Shown one piece after another: positions 51,411 through 62,616 of a stretch of 64,000 bases of DNA. Under the pieces are notes generated by a model. The model saw nothing but the letters and a program-made list of their open reading frames with translations, searched no databases and was not told the DNA's origin. The stretch's first letter is position 1. Each line of letters opens with the position of its first letter. The stretch is taken from positions 57,688,274 through 57,752,273 of the forward strand of contig CM066998.1 in assembly GCA_033977485.1 (NCBI GenBank). The letters run 5' to 3'. The DNA comes from Hydrangea macrophylla (Eukaryota; Streptophyta; Magnoliopsida; Cornales; Hydrangeaceae). Position numbers and translations under genes: made by a program.

Positions 51411-54400
51411 ATGTCCAATAATTCTATTGAAGGAATTTTTGGAAATCCATTCTACCGCTCTGACTCTGATAGTTCCATCAACCCGATAGCCACTCCAACT
51501 GAATCAATGGATGATCATCAGAGTGAAAATGGTGACAATGATGTGGTGCCAATTGATGAGGCGCTACGTCCTCTTTGCGATCTCATGCAACCAGAACATG
51601 CACCTACGCCCTCTTGCATTCAAATCCCACCGCATAATGGAGAATTTCAGTTTCGCAATGGGATGATTCAACTGCTTCCCACTTTTCATGGGATGGAAAG
51701 TGAGAAGGCGTATTTACATGTCACTGATTTCGAGGATGTTTGCAAAACATTCTCGCAAAATTGTCCTAGGGAGGTGACGCATTTAATGTTATTCCCTTTC
51801 ACTTTGAAAGATAAAGCAAAGGCGTGGCTCCACTCCCTCAAACCGAATTCAATTTTCACCTGGCATGCGATGAGCACCGCGTTTCTATAGAAATTCTATC
51901 CTACTCGCATGACCACAGACCTTCAGCGTCAAATCAATTACTATAAACAAAAGAGCAATGAAACCTTCACACAAGCGTGGGAGCGTTTCAAAGATTTGCT
52001 TCTCTCATGCCCACACCATGGGTTTGAGAAATGGCGAACTATCAGTTTCTTTTATCAAGGATTGAATGGTGAAACAAAGAAGTTGGTGGAAACAATGAGC
52101 TCTGGACCATTTCTGCGTAAAAACACTGAAGAGGCTGAAGCCCATTTCGAATGGTTAGCTGAATACGCTCATGAATGGTCAAATTCTGACACTGTCTCAC
52201 GCTCACAGATATCCTGTGTAGAGGAGAAAAGCCTATACCAGCTAACCAGTGAAGATCACCCCATGACTAAGTATGCAGAGCTAGCAAAGAAGGTAGAGGA
52301 GTTAAGCATGAAAGGAGAGAGCTCTAGGCAAGTCATGCCTGAGGAACCATGTGGCACATGCAACATGTTTGGACATACAACTCAATATTGTCCTAATGTG
52401 CCATATTTTCAAGAGCAAGCCCCTATAGAGATGAATGCCATGCAAGGTTTTCGAGGGGCGGGGAATTCCAATAATAACTTTCAAAGTAACAATAGATGGA
52501 ATCACCCCGGTTTTGATTGGAGAAATAATGCTGGGACCCAAAATCAATATCAACAACAGCCCTACAACAACAATCAATATCAAGGGCAAAACAATAGGCA
52601 GTCCCATCAATACAATCAAAACAGAACCAACAATTACAACCAAGCTCAACCCTCCAATGCACCACAAACCAATACCTATGTGCCACCGCAGAAGAAGGTA
52701 CAAGAAGAAGAGCCACTTGCTAATGCCAATCTAACACAGCAACTCATCCAAATGATGAGTAGAATGTCTGCCACGTTAGAGAGGATAGATGCACGGCAAG
52801 AAGGTTCAGGAGGAACATTCCCTGCCCAACCACTTTCGAACCCCAAGGGACATAACAATGGTCCTAACAATCAAGAACATGCTAAAGCTGTGACTACACT
52901 GAGAAGTGGAAAAATCATAGAGAAAAGCATGCCTCTGTCCACTCCCGAAGTGTACAAAGAGGAGGAAGTGGTGGATGAAAAAGTTGAGCAACCATCTACT
53001 CGAGAGGAGGAGCCGTCTACTAATGATGAACCAATAAAGGCAAACATTGAAGCTCCTAGAGTAGAGGAAGAAGTTGAGCGAAGGCCTGGAAAGGAGTCTG
53101 TTAAGGAGGAACCACCAAAATGCCCTTTTCCTGCACCTTATCCTCAACGGTTGAAGAAACCCAAGAATGAGACAAAGAATCAGGAGTTTCTGGAATTGTT
53201 TAAACAAGTTAAAATTAACCTTCCACTCCTAGATGCTATCAAGCAAGTGCCGGCCTATGCTAAGTATCTCAAAGATCTATGCACGGTCAAGAGGAGGCAA
53301 AGCGTGAAGAAACATGCTTATGTCGCGTGCCAAGCCAGTGCTATCATTCAAAATGAGTTGCCTCCAAAACTCAAAGATCCCGGTACACCTACTGTCTCAT
53401 GCAGAATTGGGAATCAAAAGATAGATAACGCACTCCTCGATTTAGGAGCAAGCGTGAACCTGCTGCCATATTCAGTCTATAAACAGCTAGGGTTGGGTGA
53501 ACTCAAACCCACCCGAGTCGCTTTGCAATTGGAAGACAGATCTGTGAAGTACCCTAGAGGAGTGTTAGAGGACGTCCTTGTCCAAATAGACTCTTTTGTA
53601 TTTTCGGTTGATTTCGTGATATTGGACACAGAACCTGTGTCTAATCCTGGTGCACATATCCCGGTTATCTTTGGACGCCCATTCCTCAACACCATTGATG
53701 CCACAATCAAGATTAGAAGTGGCATCATGACTATCGTATTCGGGAACATGACATTGAATGTCAAGATCTTTTCTAATCCCCGACCTGAAGAATACGATGA
53801 TGAGGAAGAAATTCATTATATAGACACGGTCATTGAAGATGAAGTTGACTTGGTCGACTACAAAGATCCTTTGGAAGTCGTGATGACTCAATTTGGTGAT
53901 ATCTATCAGCCTGCTGAGTCAACTCCATTGGATGCTGACCTGAACCAGACGTGTCTTATGATGGATACGATAGAGGAGGATAGAGCCGATTGCATGTGGG
54001 TAATGCCATATGAACAACTGCCTCCTAAAACTAAGTTGGCAATGCCTTCTAGCTTTCAGTTTCTGGAATTAGAGTTAAAGGAGCTACCCAAAGAGCTAAA
54101 ATACTCATTCTTAGGGACTGGAAAAACCTATCCTGTGATCATTTCATCTGCTTTAACTCATGAACAGGAAGGTAGGCTAGTGCAAATGCTGACCAAGCAT
54201 AAAGATGCTATGGGATGGACAATTGCTGACCTCAAAGGCATAAGCCCATCCATATGCACGCATAAGATATATCTGGAGGAAGACGCTAAACCCTCAAGGC
54301 AAATGCAAAGGCGTCTGAATCCCAACATGCAAGAAGTAGTTAAAAAGGAAGTGCTTAAACTACTTGATGTTGGGATGATTTATCCGATATCTGACAGTCC

Positions 54401-56972
54401 TTGGGTTAGTCCTACCCAAGTTGTTCCAAAGAAAGCAGGCATAACGGTCATCCCGAACAAAGATGGTGAATTGGTACCAACACGTGTCCCCACTGGATGG
54501 AGGATGTGTATTGACTACAGGAAGTTGAATACTGTGACCCGAAAAGACCATTTTCCGCTGCCATTCATGGATCAAATGCTAGAACGAGTGGCGGGTCACA
54601 AGTATTACTGCTTTTTGGATGGATACAGTGGATATAATCAAATTGAAATTGCTCCTGAAGATCAGGAGAAAACCACGTTCACTTGTCCATTTGGTACATT
54701 TGCCTATCGACGAATGCCGTTTGGCTTATGTAATGCACCGGCTACCTTTCAGCGGTGTATACTAAGTATATTCAGTGACATGGTCGAAAACATCCTTGAA
54801 GTATTCATGGATGATTTTTCAGTGTTTGGCCATAGCTTTGAAGATTGCCTCAGCAATCTCGAGCAGGTTTTAATGCGGTGTGAGGACAAACACCTAGTTT
54901 TGAATTGGGAAAAGTGTCACTTTATGGTGACCAAGGGAATAGTCCTCGGCCATATAATCTCCGATGAAGGAATCCAAGTGGATAAGGCAAAAATCGACAT
55001 AATCTCAAATCTACCTGTCCCCCGTACAGTGAGAGACATCCGTTCATTCTTGGGGCATGCGGGATTTTATCGTCGGTTTATCCAGAACTTCAGTGCAATC
55101 TCTCGACCCCTTTGTCAACTTCTTGTCAAAGATGCACCCTTCGAGTGGTCAGAGAGTTGTCAAAAGTCCTTTGAGGATCTAAAAGAGCTCCTCACCTCCG
55201 CACCTATAATACAGGCACCCGATTGGAGTTTGCCTTTTGAATTAATGTACGATGCTAGTGATTACGCCATTGGCGCGGTCCTAGGCCAGAGAAAGGACAA
55301 TAAGCCACATGTGATATACTATGCCAGCCGAACTTTGAATGAAGCTCAAATGAATTACACTACTACTGAAAAGGAGCTGCTGGCAGTAGTATTTGCCCTG
55401 GACAAGTTTAGGTCTTATCTGATAGGGTCACCAATCGTCTGTTTTACAGATCATTCGGCCCTCAAGTATCTTTTGTCAAAGAAAGACGCTAAACAACGGC
55501 TTATTCGCTGGATACTCTTACTCCAAGAGTTTGATTTGACAATCAAAGATAAGAAAGGAGTAGAGAATGTGGTTGCGGATCATTTGTCCCGGTTGACCTT
55601 TATCGACAACACTGAATCCCAATCCATTAAGGATGAGTTCCCAGACGAACAGCTACTGGCAATAAGTAGTCTGCCTTGGTATGCTGATATTGTAAACTAC
55701 CTTGTCACGGGTGAAACACCGAATCATTGGTCAAACCAAGACAGAAAACGGTTCCTCTCGTTCGCGCGTCATTTCTTCTTCGATGACCCATACCTTTTCA
55801 AGTACTGTGCTGATCAGGTTATCAGGCGCTGCGTCCCCAATGAGGATATAACCGTAATTTTAGCATCATGCCATTCTGAGGCATGTGGTGGCCACTTTGC
55901 GTCACAAAAGACCGCACAAAAAGTCCTACAGAGCGGTTTTTACTGGCCCACAGTTTTCAAAGATGCATATTCCTTTTGCAAGACATGCCAACGCTGTCAA
56001 AAGCTTGGAACTATTTCTAAAAGGAATTCTATGCCTTTAACCCCTATCATCACAATTGAGATATTTGATTGTTGGGGCATAGATTTTATGGGCCCATTTC
56101 CCAAGTCTAATAACTGTGAATACATACTCCTTGCTGTAGAGTATGTGTCAAAATGGGTAGAAGCGATACCAACGAGACGAAATGACCACAGAACGGTCAT
56201 GTCCTTTCTAAGAGAGCATATCTTGTCTCGTTTTGGAACTCCGCAAGCTTTACTAAGTGACCAAGGCAAGCACTTCTGCAACAGGCCTTTGGAGTCACTT
56301 CTCAAGAAATACGAAGTCCACCATAAAATCGCTCTTGCCTATCATCCACAGTCGAATGGGCAAGCAGAATTGGCTAACCGAGAAATCAAGCATATTCTCG
56401 AAAAGACGGTTAGTTCCAATCGAAAAGACTGGGCATACAAGCTGACCGACGCTTTGTGGGCATACTGTACTGCTTACAAGACGAATCTAGGTATGTCCCC
56501 GTATAGACTGGTCTACGGGAAAGCTTGTCACCTTCCTGTTGAAATTGAACATAAAGCTTATTGGGCGACACGCTCATTGAACTTTGATATTCAAGAGGGA
56601 GGTCAGCTACGTAAACTCCAACTTGCAGAGCTAGAGGAAATACGACGAGATGCGTATGACTCTGCAAAGTTGCATAAGGAAAGGTTGAAGGCTCGCCACG
56701 ATCGTACGATCTTTCGTAAATCATTTGAGCCGGGGCAAAAAGTTTTGCTGTATGACTCTCGCCTCCACCTTTTCCCAGGAAAGCTCCGTTCCCGTTGGAC
56801 AGGCCCGTTCATTGTAAAAACTATTTTTCCACATGGGGCGGTTGAGATCGTCAATCCAAAGAACGATGATTGTTTCAAGGTCAATGGCCAAAGATTGAAA
56901 CCGTTCTTGGAGAACTTCCACACTGAAGTTGAGCACATCCAGCTGGATGAGCCCAGCTATGCTCCCACTTAA
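51411..56972 (+). pseudogene. Athila gag-pol polyprotein, one in-frame TAG
   Basis: A single frame of 1,854 codons runs from ATG 51411 to TAA 56970-56972, broken only by TAG at 51888-51890 in the gag capsid region. Domains: gag capsid (51640-52230), CCHC knuckle [14 protein letters not shown] (about 52350), Asn/Gln-rich linker (52450-52660), Glu/Lys-rich linker, aspartic protease with [12 protein letters not shown] (about 53440), reverse transcriptase with FMDDFSVFG (about 54804), RNase H with [14 protein letters not shown] (about 55245), and integrase with HHCC finger (55870-56000), GIDFMGPF (about 56078), LSDQGKHF (about 56255) and HPQSNGQAE (about 56345). All catalytic motifs are intact. 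No chromodomain is present, as expected for Athila. The stop may be a recent mutation; readthrough is possible but unsupported. Confidence 0.93.
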
Positions 56973-57127
56973 AAATCCAAAGTGGAGTTCCAAGTTGTTG
57001 TTGTATTTCTTTTCTTTCCTTGCATTTTAGTTTCTCTCTTTTGTTTTTAAGTTTTTGTTCGTTCTTTCATGTTTGTGATCTAGTTCTAATCCATTATACT
57101 TTAAACCACTTTGTTGCAGGTGCATAG

Positions 57128-57679
57128 ATGCGAGGTGATGATGTTCATTCTATCGGTTCTTGGGCTGATTCAGAATGTCGTTGCGGCACCTGGACTGAGG
57201 GTGAACTCACACCCTGTCCCTTGCTTCATCAAGACCCTGAAGCTCATTCTCTCATTGATGCTGCTCAAGGGTACATTCCATACCCACCGGCCCTCCTGGA
57301 TATCAATCCATATGAAAATATGGGATTTCAGGATGACGACGATGTGGATGAGGAAGAAGACCTGTACATGGGGAGAATGGTGGATGATGCACTCATGGCA
57401 CAATGGGAAAATGATGATATGTGGGAGCCATGGGAAGATCATGACCTCCAGGATGTCGTCCCAGACCGCCACAATGCCGTCTTTGTTTTCGTGGATGATT
57501 TCCTTGTTCCTGAGTTGGTCCCATACCGCTATGTGCACCTGAGCTTCCTGCTATTCAGGCTCCAATGCCCCTTACCAGCCAGTGCATTTTGGGAACCTAT
57601 GCCAATTGTGAGGTTGGAACTTGTCACATTTCTTTGTATTTTTTTTTGTTTCTGTTCATTGTTTTTCTCTTCGTGTTAA
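57128..57679 (+). CDS. Athila accessory ORF 2a, acidic protein, function unknown
   Basis: 183 codons from ATG 57128, nine bases after an acceptor-like TTGTTGCAG (AG at 57118-57119). The product is strongly acidic in the middle (DDDDVDEEEDLYM) and ends in a hydrophobic run (LVTFLCIFFCFCSLFF) that could be a membrane anchor. That run is encoded by a pyrimidine tract leading to the next acceptor, so it may be intronic. A donor-like GTGAG|GTTGG near 57610 would allow splicing past it to ORF 2b. No known family recognised. Confidence 0.45.
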   Translation: MRGDDVHSIGSWADSECRCGTWTEGELTPCPLLHQDPEAHSLIDAAQGYIPYPPALLDINPYENMGFQDDDDVDEEEDLYMGRMVDDALMAQWENDDMWEPWEDHDLQDVVPDRHNAVFVFVDDFLVPELVPYRYVHLSFLLFRLQCPLPASAFWEPMPIVRLELVTFLCIFFCFCSLFFSSC

Positions 57680-57743
57680 TCCGTGTTTCTTTTGTTCTGT
57701 TATTTTAATATCGGTTTGTTGTCTTTTGTCCAGGATTGTCACT

Positions 57744-58058
57744 ATGTTTCTAAATGGTATTCCGGTATTCCTTCCACATCAACTGGTTCATGGTTTTGGG
57801 CCCTACATAAGGCCCCCACACACTCCGCCGCGAGAGGACAGTCCGTTGCGAAATTACACTCCTTTATCCTTGTCTCCATCCGGATCACCTCTTGTATGGG
57901 CTTTCAATTCTTTGGAGACGCCAGACTTGTTTGATGATGTCCTTGCTGCTTTTCGATTGTTCTGGGAAAGGGAATCATCGAGTTTAGACTTCACTTCTGA
58001 AAATTCGGCGGGTTATGAAGAGATTGTAGAAGAGGAAATCTTTATACTCGAAGATTAG
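57744..58058 (+). CDS. Athila accessory ORF 2b, small protein, function unknown
   Basis: 104 codons from ATG 57744 (MFLNGIPVFLPHQLVHGFGP) to TAG at 58056-58058, ten bases after an acceptor-like TTTTGTCCAG. The frame is open further upstream, but that part is a pyrimidine tract. The product is rich in Pro/Ser in the middle and acidic at the C-terminus (YEEIVEEEIFILED). It could be the second exon of ORF 2a. No family recognised. Confidence 0.4.
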   Translation: MFLNGIPVFLPHQLVHGFGPYIRPPHTPPREDSPLRNYTPLSLSPSGSPLVWAFNSLETPDLFDDVLAAFRLFWERESSSLDFTSENSAGYEEIVEEEIFILED

Positions 58059-59094
58059 TGCTGCATTTCAGTTGTTTCTGTTCATTTCATTTTTTGTTTA
58101 TTAACTGGAGTGTAATCCTTGACAGAATTTATTGGTTTTAGTTTTATTTTTGGTTTTCTTTAGTTAAATAAGGTTTTAAACACAGTTGGGGGTAATAATG
58201 TTGCAATTTGGATGCAATTATAAAGTTTTATTTCTATATAAATTGCAATTTTCTATTCTGAGGATGAATTTCTGTCCTACATGCCTGTACATCAACTGCT
58301 TTTCAGTCTCTCTGCATGTCCAGATTTGTTTCTGATAGTTGGGGGTGATGTGGTTCATGTTCCCCAGTGAATTCTGAAATTTTTGTGTTCGATCGATCGA
58401 ACTCATTCCGATCGATCGAAACCTGAATGTTCAAGCGCTTGCATTTTCTATTCAATCGATTGAGGGATTTGCTTTCGATCGATCGACCATAGTTCGATCG
58501 ATCGAACGCAGCTTTTAAACGAAGAGTCATCAGAACACCTCTTCAGTTCCCTTACTCTCACACACTCAAGCGCTCAAACTCATAGGAGGAGGGCGACTCG
58601 GCGAATTTTGCGTCATTGCACATCAATTAGACGCCTAGATCACCCCTCCATTCATCCTCATCCTCACCTGATCATCTCCACCTCACACCGTGTGTTTCCA
58701 CACCGAGGTAGGCCCCACGGGTTTTTGTTATTTTTTTTTTCTTCTTTCTTTTTCTTGTTGTTAGAAAAATCCCAAGGGGGTGTCCCCTTGGTCTTAGATT
58801 TTCACTACCGGATCCTTTCATTGTTTCTTTTTTTCGATTCTGCGATCGCTGCACATCGCTGTGCTCGATCGCTTTAACTGACTTCGAGCGATCGAACAGG
58901 CACTGTTCGATTGATCAAACATAGATGAAGCGATCGAAGAATATGAAAGTTCGATCGATCGAATATTGTTTAAGCAATCGAAGCCCCACAGTGCGATCGA
59001 TCGAACCCAGTTCAATCGATCGAACTCAAGCAGTGGCAGTTTTATTTCTTTTTCTCCCTGTTCTTATCCGTGTCATGTTGTGTTCTATTTTCAG
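58059..59094. repeat. Inter-ORF region with LTR-like palindromes and PPT-like motifs
   Basis: A non-coding spacer between ORF 2b and ORF 3. It has AGTTGGGGGT at 58184 and 58337, perfect GTTCGATCGATCGAAC palindromes at 58387-58402 and 58492-58507, and a second cluster of related units at 58860-59030. The palindromes are the same as in the LTR clusters. A T-rich tract (58730-58765) follows. Small open frames here are not convincing. Confidence 0.75.
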
Positions 59095-59104
59095 GGCTGC
59101 CACG

Positions 59105-60481
59105 ATGAATCCAGTGACGGGCTACCATAAGTCCAAGCCCCTCAGCCTTATTATACCAGATCCGGTACCCGCACATGGGTTCCGGAATGACGAGGACAGG
59201 CTATGGTACGAGCGGCATTTTCAGACGCGGATGGTGATGATCGAGCGCCCTATTGAGTACGTCTGGACAGAGAGCCCATGGTTCCTGACACGGATCCGCT
59301 CTATGCCCCACTGGTTCCATCTCCTTTCATTGGCCAAGAGTGTAAATCTGTCCTGGATACGAGGTGCGTGCGCGACGATGATCCGCGACCCGGTTGCACC
59401 ATTCACATATCATGCCTTCTTCCGGAGTCGCCTGTTCATCATCAGTCCCGCTACCGTTTCAGCCGCGTTGGGGGTACCAGAGGTACCAGATTATGTTTGT
59501 CCCTACAGGCCTGATGCACCTGAGACCCTACCATCCACCATTATCCGTGATCTCACTGGAGGCGCCGTTCCGTCTTGGGATGGCGATGCTTTGATTGAGG
59601 ACTACTTTCTCACTGATGGCTACCATATGATCCACCTGGTCCTCAGTAACTGCCTCCTAGTGACCTCCTATCGAGAGAAGATCGCGGCTTGGTATGCGCG
59701 AGTCTTATTTGCAGTGGGGACGGGACAGTCGGTTTGCATACCACGCCTCTATATTGACTTTATGGTCCACCCCACCCGTTTTATCTCGTCCAAGAAGCAC
59801 CTGAAGGGTGCTTGGGCTATTCACAGGGTTATGGCTGATGCCGGTTTCCCTGAGCTTGCTGGAGATGATGTTCGCCCTTCCCCCCATCGTTTCAGCGAGG
59901 CAGCGGCTCGCCGCTCCGACGGTCAGAAGAGAAAGCGAAAGGGAAAAGGGAAATCGCGGGTGAGGGGGAAGAAGAAGAGGCGTGGTGGGACGGACACGGA
60001 GGCAGGAGCTTCAGGGACACCCACTGAGGTGGAGGAGCTTGATTCCGATGATGATGAGGATGATCCGGTTGCTGCGGTTCGGCAGTTTGAGCTGCGACAG
60101 CGGTCGCAGACTCAGGCCCAGGGAGAGTCTTCTTCCTCTGTGCCTCTCCCGACAGTTCACGAGCTGCTATTGGAGGAGAGAGAGGCCAGGATTAGACTTG
60201 AGGGCCGGATGGACCATCTGCAGACCTTGCTGGAGTCCATATTGGTTCATATTGGGGTCGATCCGGCTGTTCACTCTACTCAGCATCCATCGATGGCCCC
60301 GTCTGCACCACCTACTACTGATCCATCATCTACTACTGCCCCGGATTCTGCTACTGCCGATCCTTTTTCCTCCGCTGCTGCCGATCCATCTGCTGCTGCC
60401 CCTGCTACTACCCTGTTGCCACCTGCTCCCATCGACATCCCTTCTGATGTAGCTGATGATGCGCCGTCCGGTGTCGATTAG
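59105..60481 (+). CDS. Athila ORF 3, env-position protein with plant transposon-protein-like domain
   Basis: 458 residues from ATG 59105 (MNPVTGYHKSK), chosen because it follows an acceptor-like TATTTTCAG by ten bases; the open frame extends upstream to 58925 only through palindromes and a T-rich tract. Residues about 25-250 form a globular domain; SNCLLVTSYREKIAAWYARV followed by LFAVGTGQSVCIPRLYI resembles the 'putative plant transposon protein' family (PF20167) found in Athila-like elements. Then a basic, nuclear-signal-like stretch (about 274-293), an acidic stretch (about 308-320), a probable coiled coil (about 345-385) and a Pro/Ala/Ser/Thr tail. No signal peptide or membrane segment is seen, so a viral envelope role is unlikely. 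Intact. Function unknown. Confidence 0.7.
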   Translation: MNPVTGYHKSKPLSLIIPDPVPAHGFRNDEDRLWYERHFQTRMVMIERPIEYVWTESPWFLTRIRSMPHWFHLLSLAKSVNLSWIRGACATMIRDPVAPFTYHAFFRSRLFIISPATVSAALGVPEVPDYVCPYRPDAPETLPSTIIRDLTGGAVPSWDGDALIEDYFLTDGYHMIHLVLSNCLLVTSYREKIAAWYARVLFAVGTGQSVCIPRLYIDFMVHPTRFISSKKHLKGAWAIHRVMADAGFPELAGDDVRPSPHRFSEAAARRSDGQKRKRKGKGKSRVRGKKKRRGGTDTEAGASGTPTEVEELDSDDDEDDPVAAVRQFELRQRSQTQAQGESSSSVPLPTVHELLLEEREARIRLEGRMDHLQTLLESILVHIGVDPAVHSTQHPSMAPSAPPTTDPSSTTAPDSATADPFSSAAADPSAAAPATTLLPPAPIDIPSDVADDAPSGVD

Positions 60482-62604
60482 TTTTAGTTGGGGAGGTAGT
60501 GTTTATGTGTTTTTGGTTAGTTATTGTACTAATTTTGGTTATGGTTGTGGTTGGTTGGACATGTTGGTTGTTTTGGTTGGACTATTTGGTTGGTTGGTTC
60601 TGTATGGACATTATTTATCACTATTTTTATTTTATTCTGTTCCTATTACAGTGGTTTCGATTGTTTGGATCATGGTTTTTATCGTGTTACTTTTATCTAT
60701 TGATCCTGGTTGTTTTGGAGATTGTGTTCTACTTTTCTATGCTAGGTTGCTATGCTTGCTATCATCAATTTGCTCCATACAGGTGATACCCATCTATTGT
60801 ATTTATTGAAATCAACTTCTGGGGACTTTGCTGTTTTCAGTTGGGGGTAGGAGATAATAGATAGGTATACACCCGTAATGATCAGGTTTTGCACTTGGAT
60901 ATGTTTTAAATTTAATGAGAACACAGTCTATTAAAATTTTGAAAATTTTGAAAATTGTTTTTATTATTGAATCGTATTGATAGAATAACTCTGAATAATC
61001 TCTCCAGCTTGTTAATTAGACAATGACACATTTGTAGTATTCTCATCTTTTTATGGATTAAATCCACGCGTTTTCTGTATCACTGAAATGAATTGCATTT
61101 GTGAAGCTATTATGTACCCAATACTTTTACGCACTAATTGGCAGCTATGTAGAAAACCTGAAAGTTGAGTTAATATGAATATCGTGCGAAAAGAACAAGT
61201 AGGGGAAGCTAATAACCCTTTGTGAGCTATTGAGCCAATCGTCATTTCTGAGGGGTTCTCATACATTGTCGAATGGTTTTTCTTGCATATACTTGGTGAA
61301 TTCGTTGTTAAGTCTCAATTTTCTTTAAAAGTTTTGATTGCTTGTTAGAGGAGAACGTTCAGGATTTACCAATTACACTCAATGAACACTTAAGTGCTAA
61401 AAATTGAAAGTTGAGAAAATGATTCAAGCCATCGTTTACCCATTCTTTTACCTGATATAGCTTTCACTTACATTCATTGAATTGTTTCATCCCTGATCCC
61501 ACACCAATTAAATATTTCCAATGTAATCACAAGAATCCAAATCCTTGATCTGTACCTTGACCTCATTGAGCCGTTTGATATATTTGCTGAGAATGAGTCA
61601 TCAAAGTATGTGAAATGGAAGGAAGTAGTTGTGGGACGTTCTATTTACATATAAAAAAATGAAAAAAAAAATGATGAATGAAGGAGAAGAGAAAAAGAGC
61701 ATATGAAATGAATGGGAGATTGGGTGGAGAAAAGAATAAAGAATAAAAAGATAAGTTGAAATTCCATCACATACTAAAAAGCACACTCTTCTCTACAACA
61801 CTCCCACCTACTAAATAAAAGCCGCAATTCAAAGTCTTGAAGATTCTCATCAATTGATTTGAACATGGAAGTGTGAGTTGAGTTATCCACGGTATTTCGC
61901 TCCTCTAGTAAGTAGTGTTCCATTCATGAGACTATACACTCTTAAATGTCCGTTTTTCATAAAGTCAAGTATGAAAGCATTAGCACTTAGAATATCATCC
62001 TTATCAAAGCTTTCATACGATGTGCGATCATTGTAAAGCAAGTTTCTGAGAGACGTTCTTTTTTAGTGTAACCAATGTGAGAATTGAGCTAAAACTGCAA
62101 GTTTTTCAAGGTACAATAGTCTAGATAACTCTTAATAGGGTTGGACGCATGGTTGTTAAATTCACACACACACGGGTGCATGATGGTAATACATTTGTTA
62201 TATTTTACTTGGTGATATAGGGGAGCATGTGGATCTCTTTCATGGGTTGATAGAGGATAGTATATTATTGTAGAGCTAAATTAACAGTTTAATGCAAGGG
62301 GGAATTCTACAAGTTATTCTTAATCTTTTTGAGCTTAAAATTGGAGAATTTTGTGGGTATATTCACTGCAAACCCTCACGAGACAACACTCGTCCACTAG
62401 GGGGAACCTAGGGGTTTAACGGCTTGTTGCATTCGCTAAATGCAACCGCGATTCCTGCGAAAGTGAGTTAGGATTTTTCTTTGTATCTTAGTTTAGGTTG
62501 TTTTTAGTTTTCCTTTGTTTTCTTAGTCGTTGTAGTATTAGTTTAGGAGTTTTTATTTTATTTTATTTTATTTTCGCTTTATCGCTAGGGACTAGCAATA
62601 AGCT
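60482..62604. other. Athila 3' non-coding region
   Basis: About 2.1 kb with no credible ORF. It begins with AGTTGGGGAG (60486) and has a T/G-rich stretch, an acceptor-like CTCCATACAG near 60780, and TGTTTTCAGTTGGGGGT (PPT-like, 60839-60848). The rest is AT-rich, with a TTTTA-type simple repeat near 62550-62570. Confidence 0.65.
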
Positions 62605-62616
62605 AGTTGGGGGTTG
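62605..62616 (+). promoter_or_regulatory. Polypurine tract of the Athila-type element
   Basis: AGTTGGGGGTTG directly before the 3' LTR start at 62617. The same AGTTGGGGGT occurs three more times in the 3' part of the element. Confidence 0.8.

Noticed and set aside
51182..51489. Three overlapping short frames at the end of the Athila 5' LTR and leader
   Set aside because: They span the LTR end and primer-binding site; the gag frame starting at 51411 carries the conserved sequence.
58925..59104. N-terminal extension of ORF 3 upstream of ATG 59105
   Set aside because: It translates the GATC palindromes and a pyrimidine tract ending in an acceptor-like TTTTCAG, so it is more likely intron or leader.
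60456..60809. Hydrophobic open frames after ORF 3 as an envelope-like membrane protein
   Set aside because: They come from T/G-rich non-coding sequence (GGTTGGTTGG runs), overlap the end of ORF 3 and lack a plausible start context or domain.
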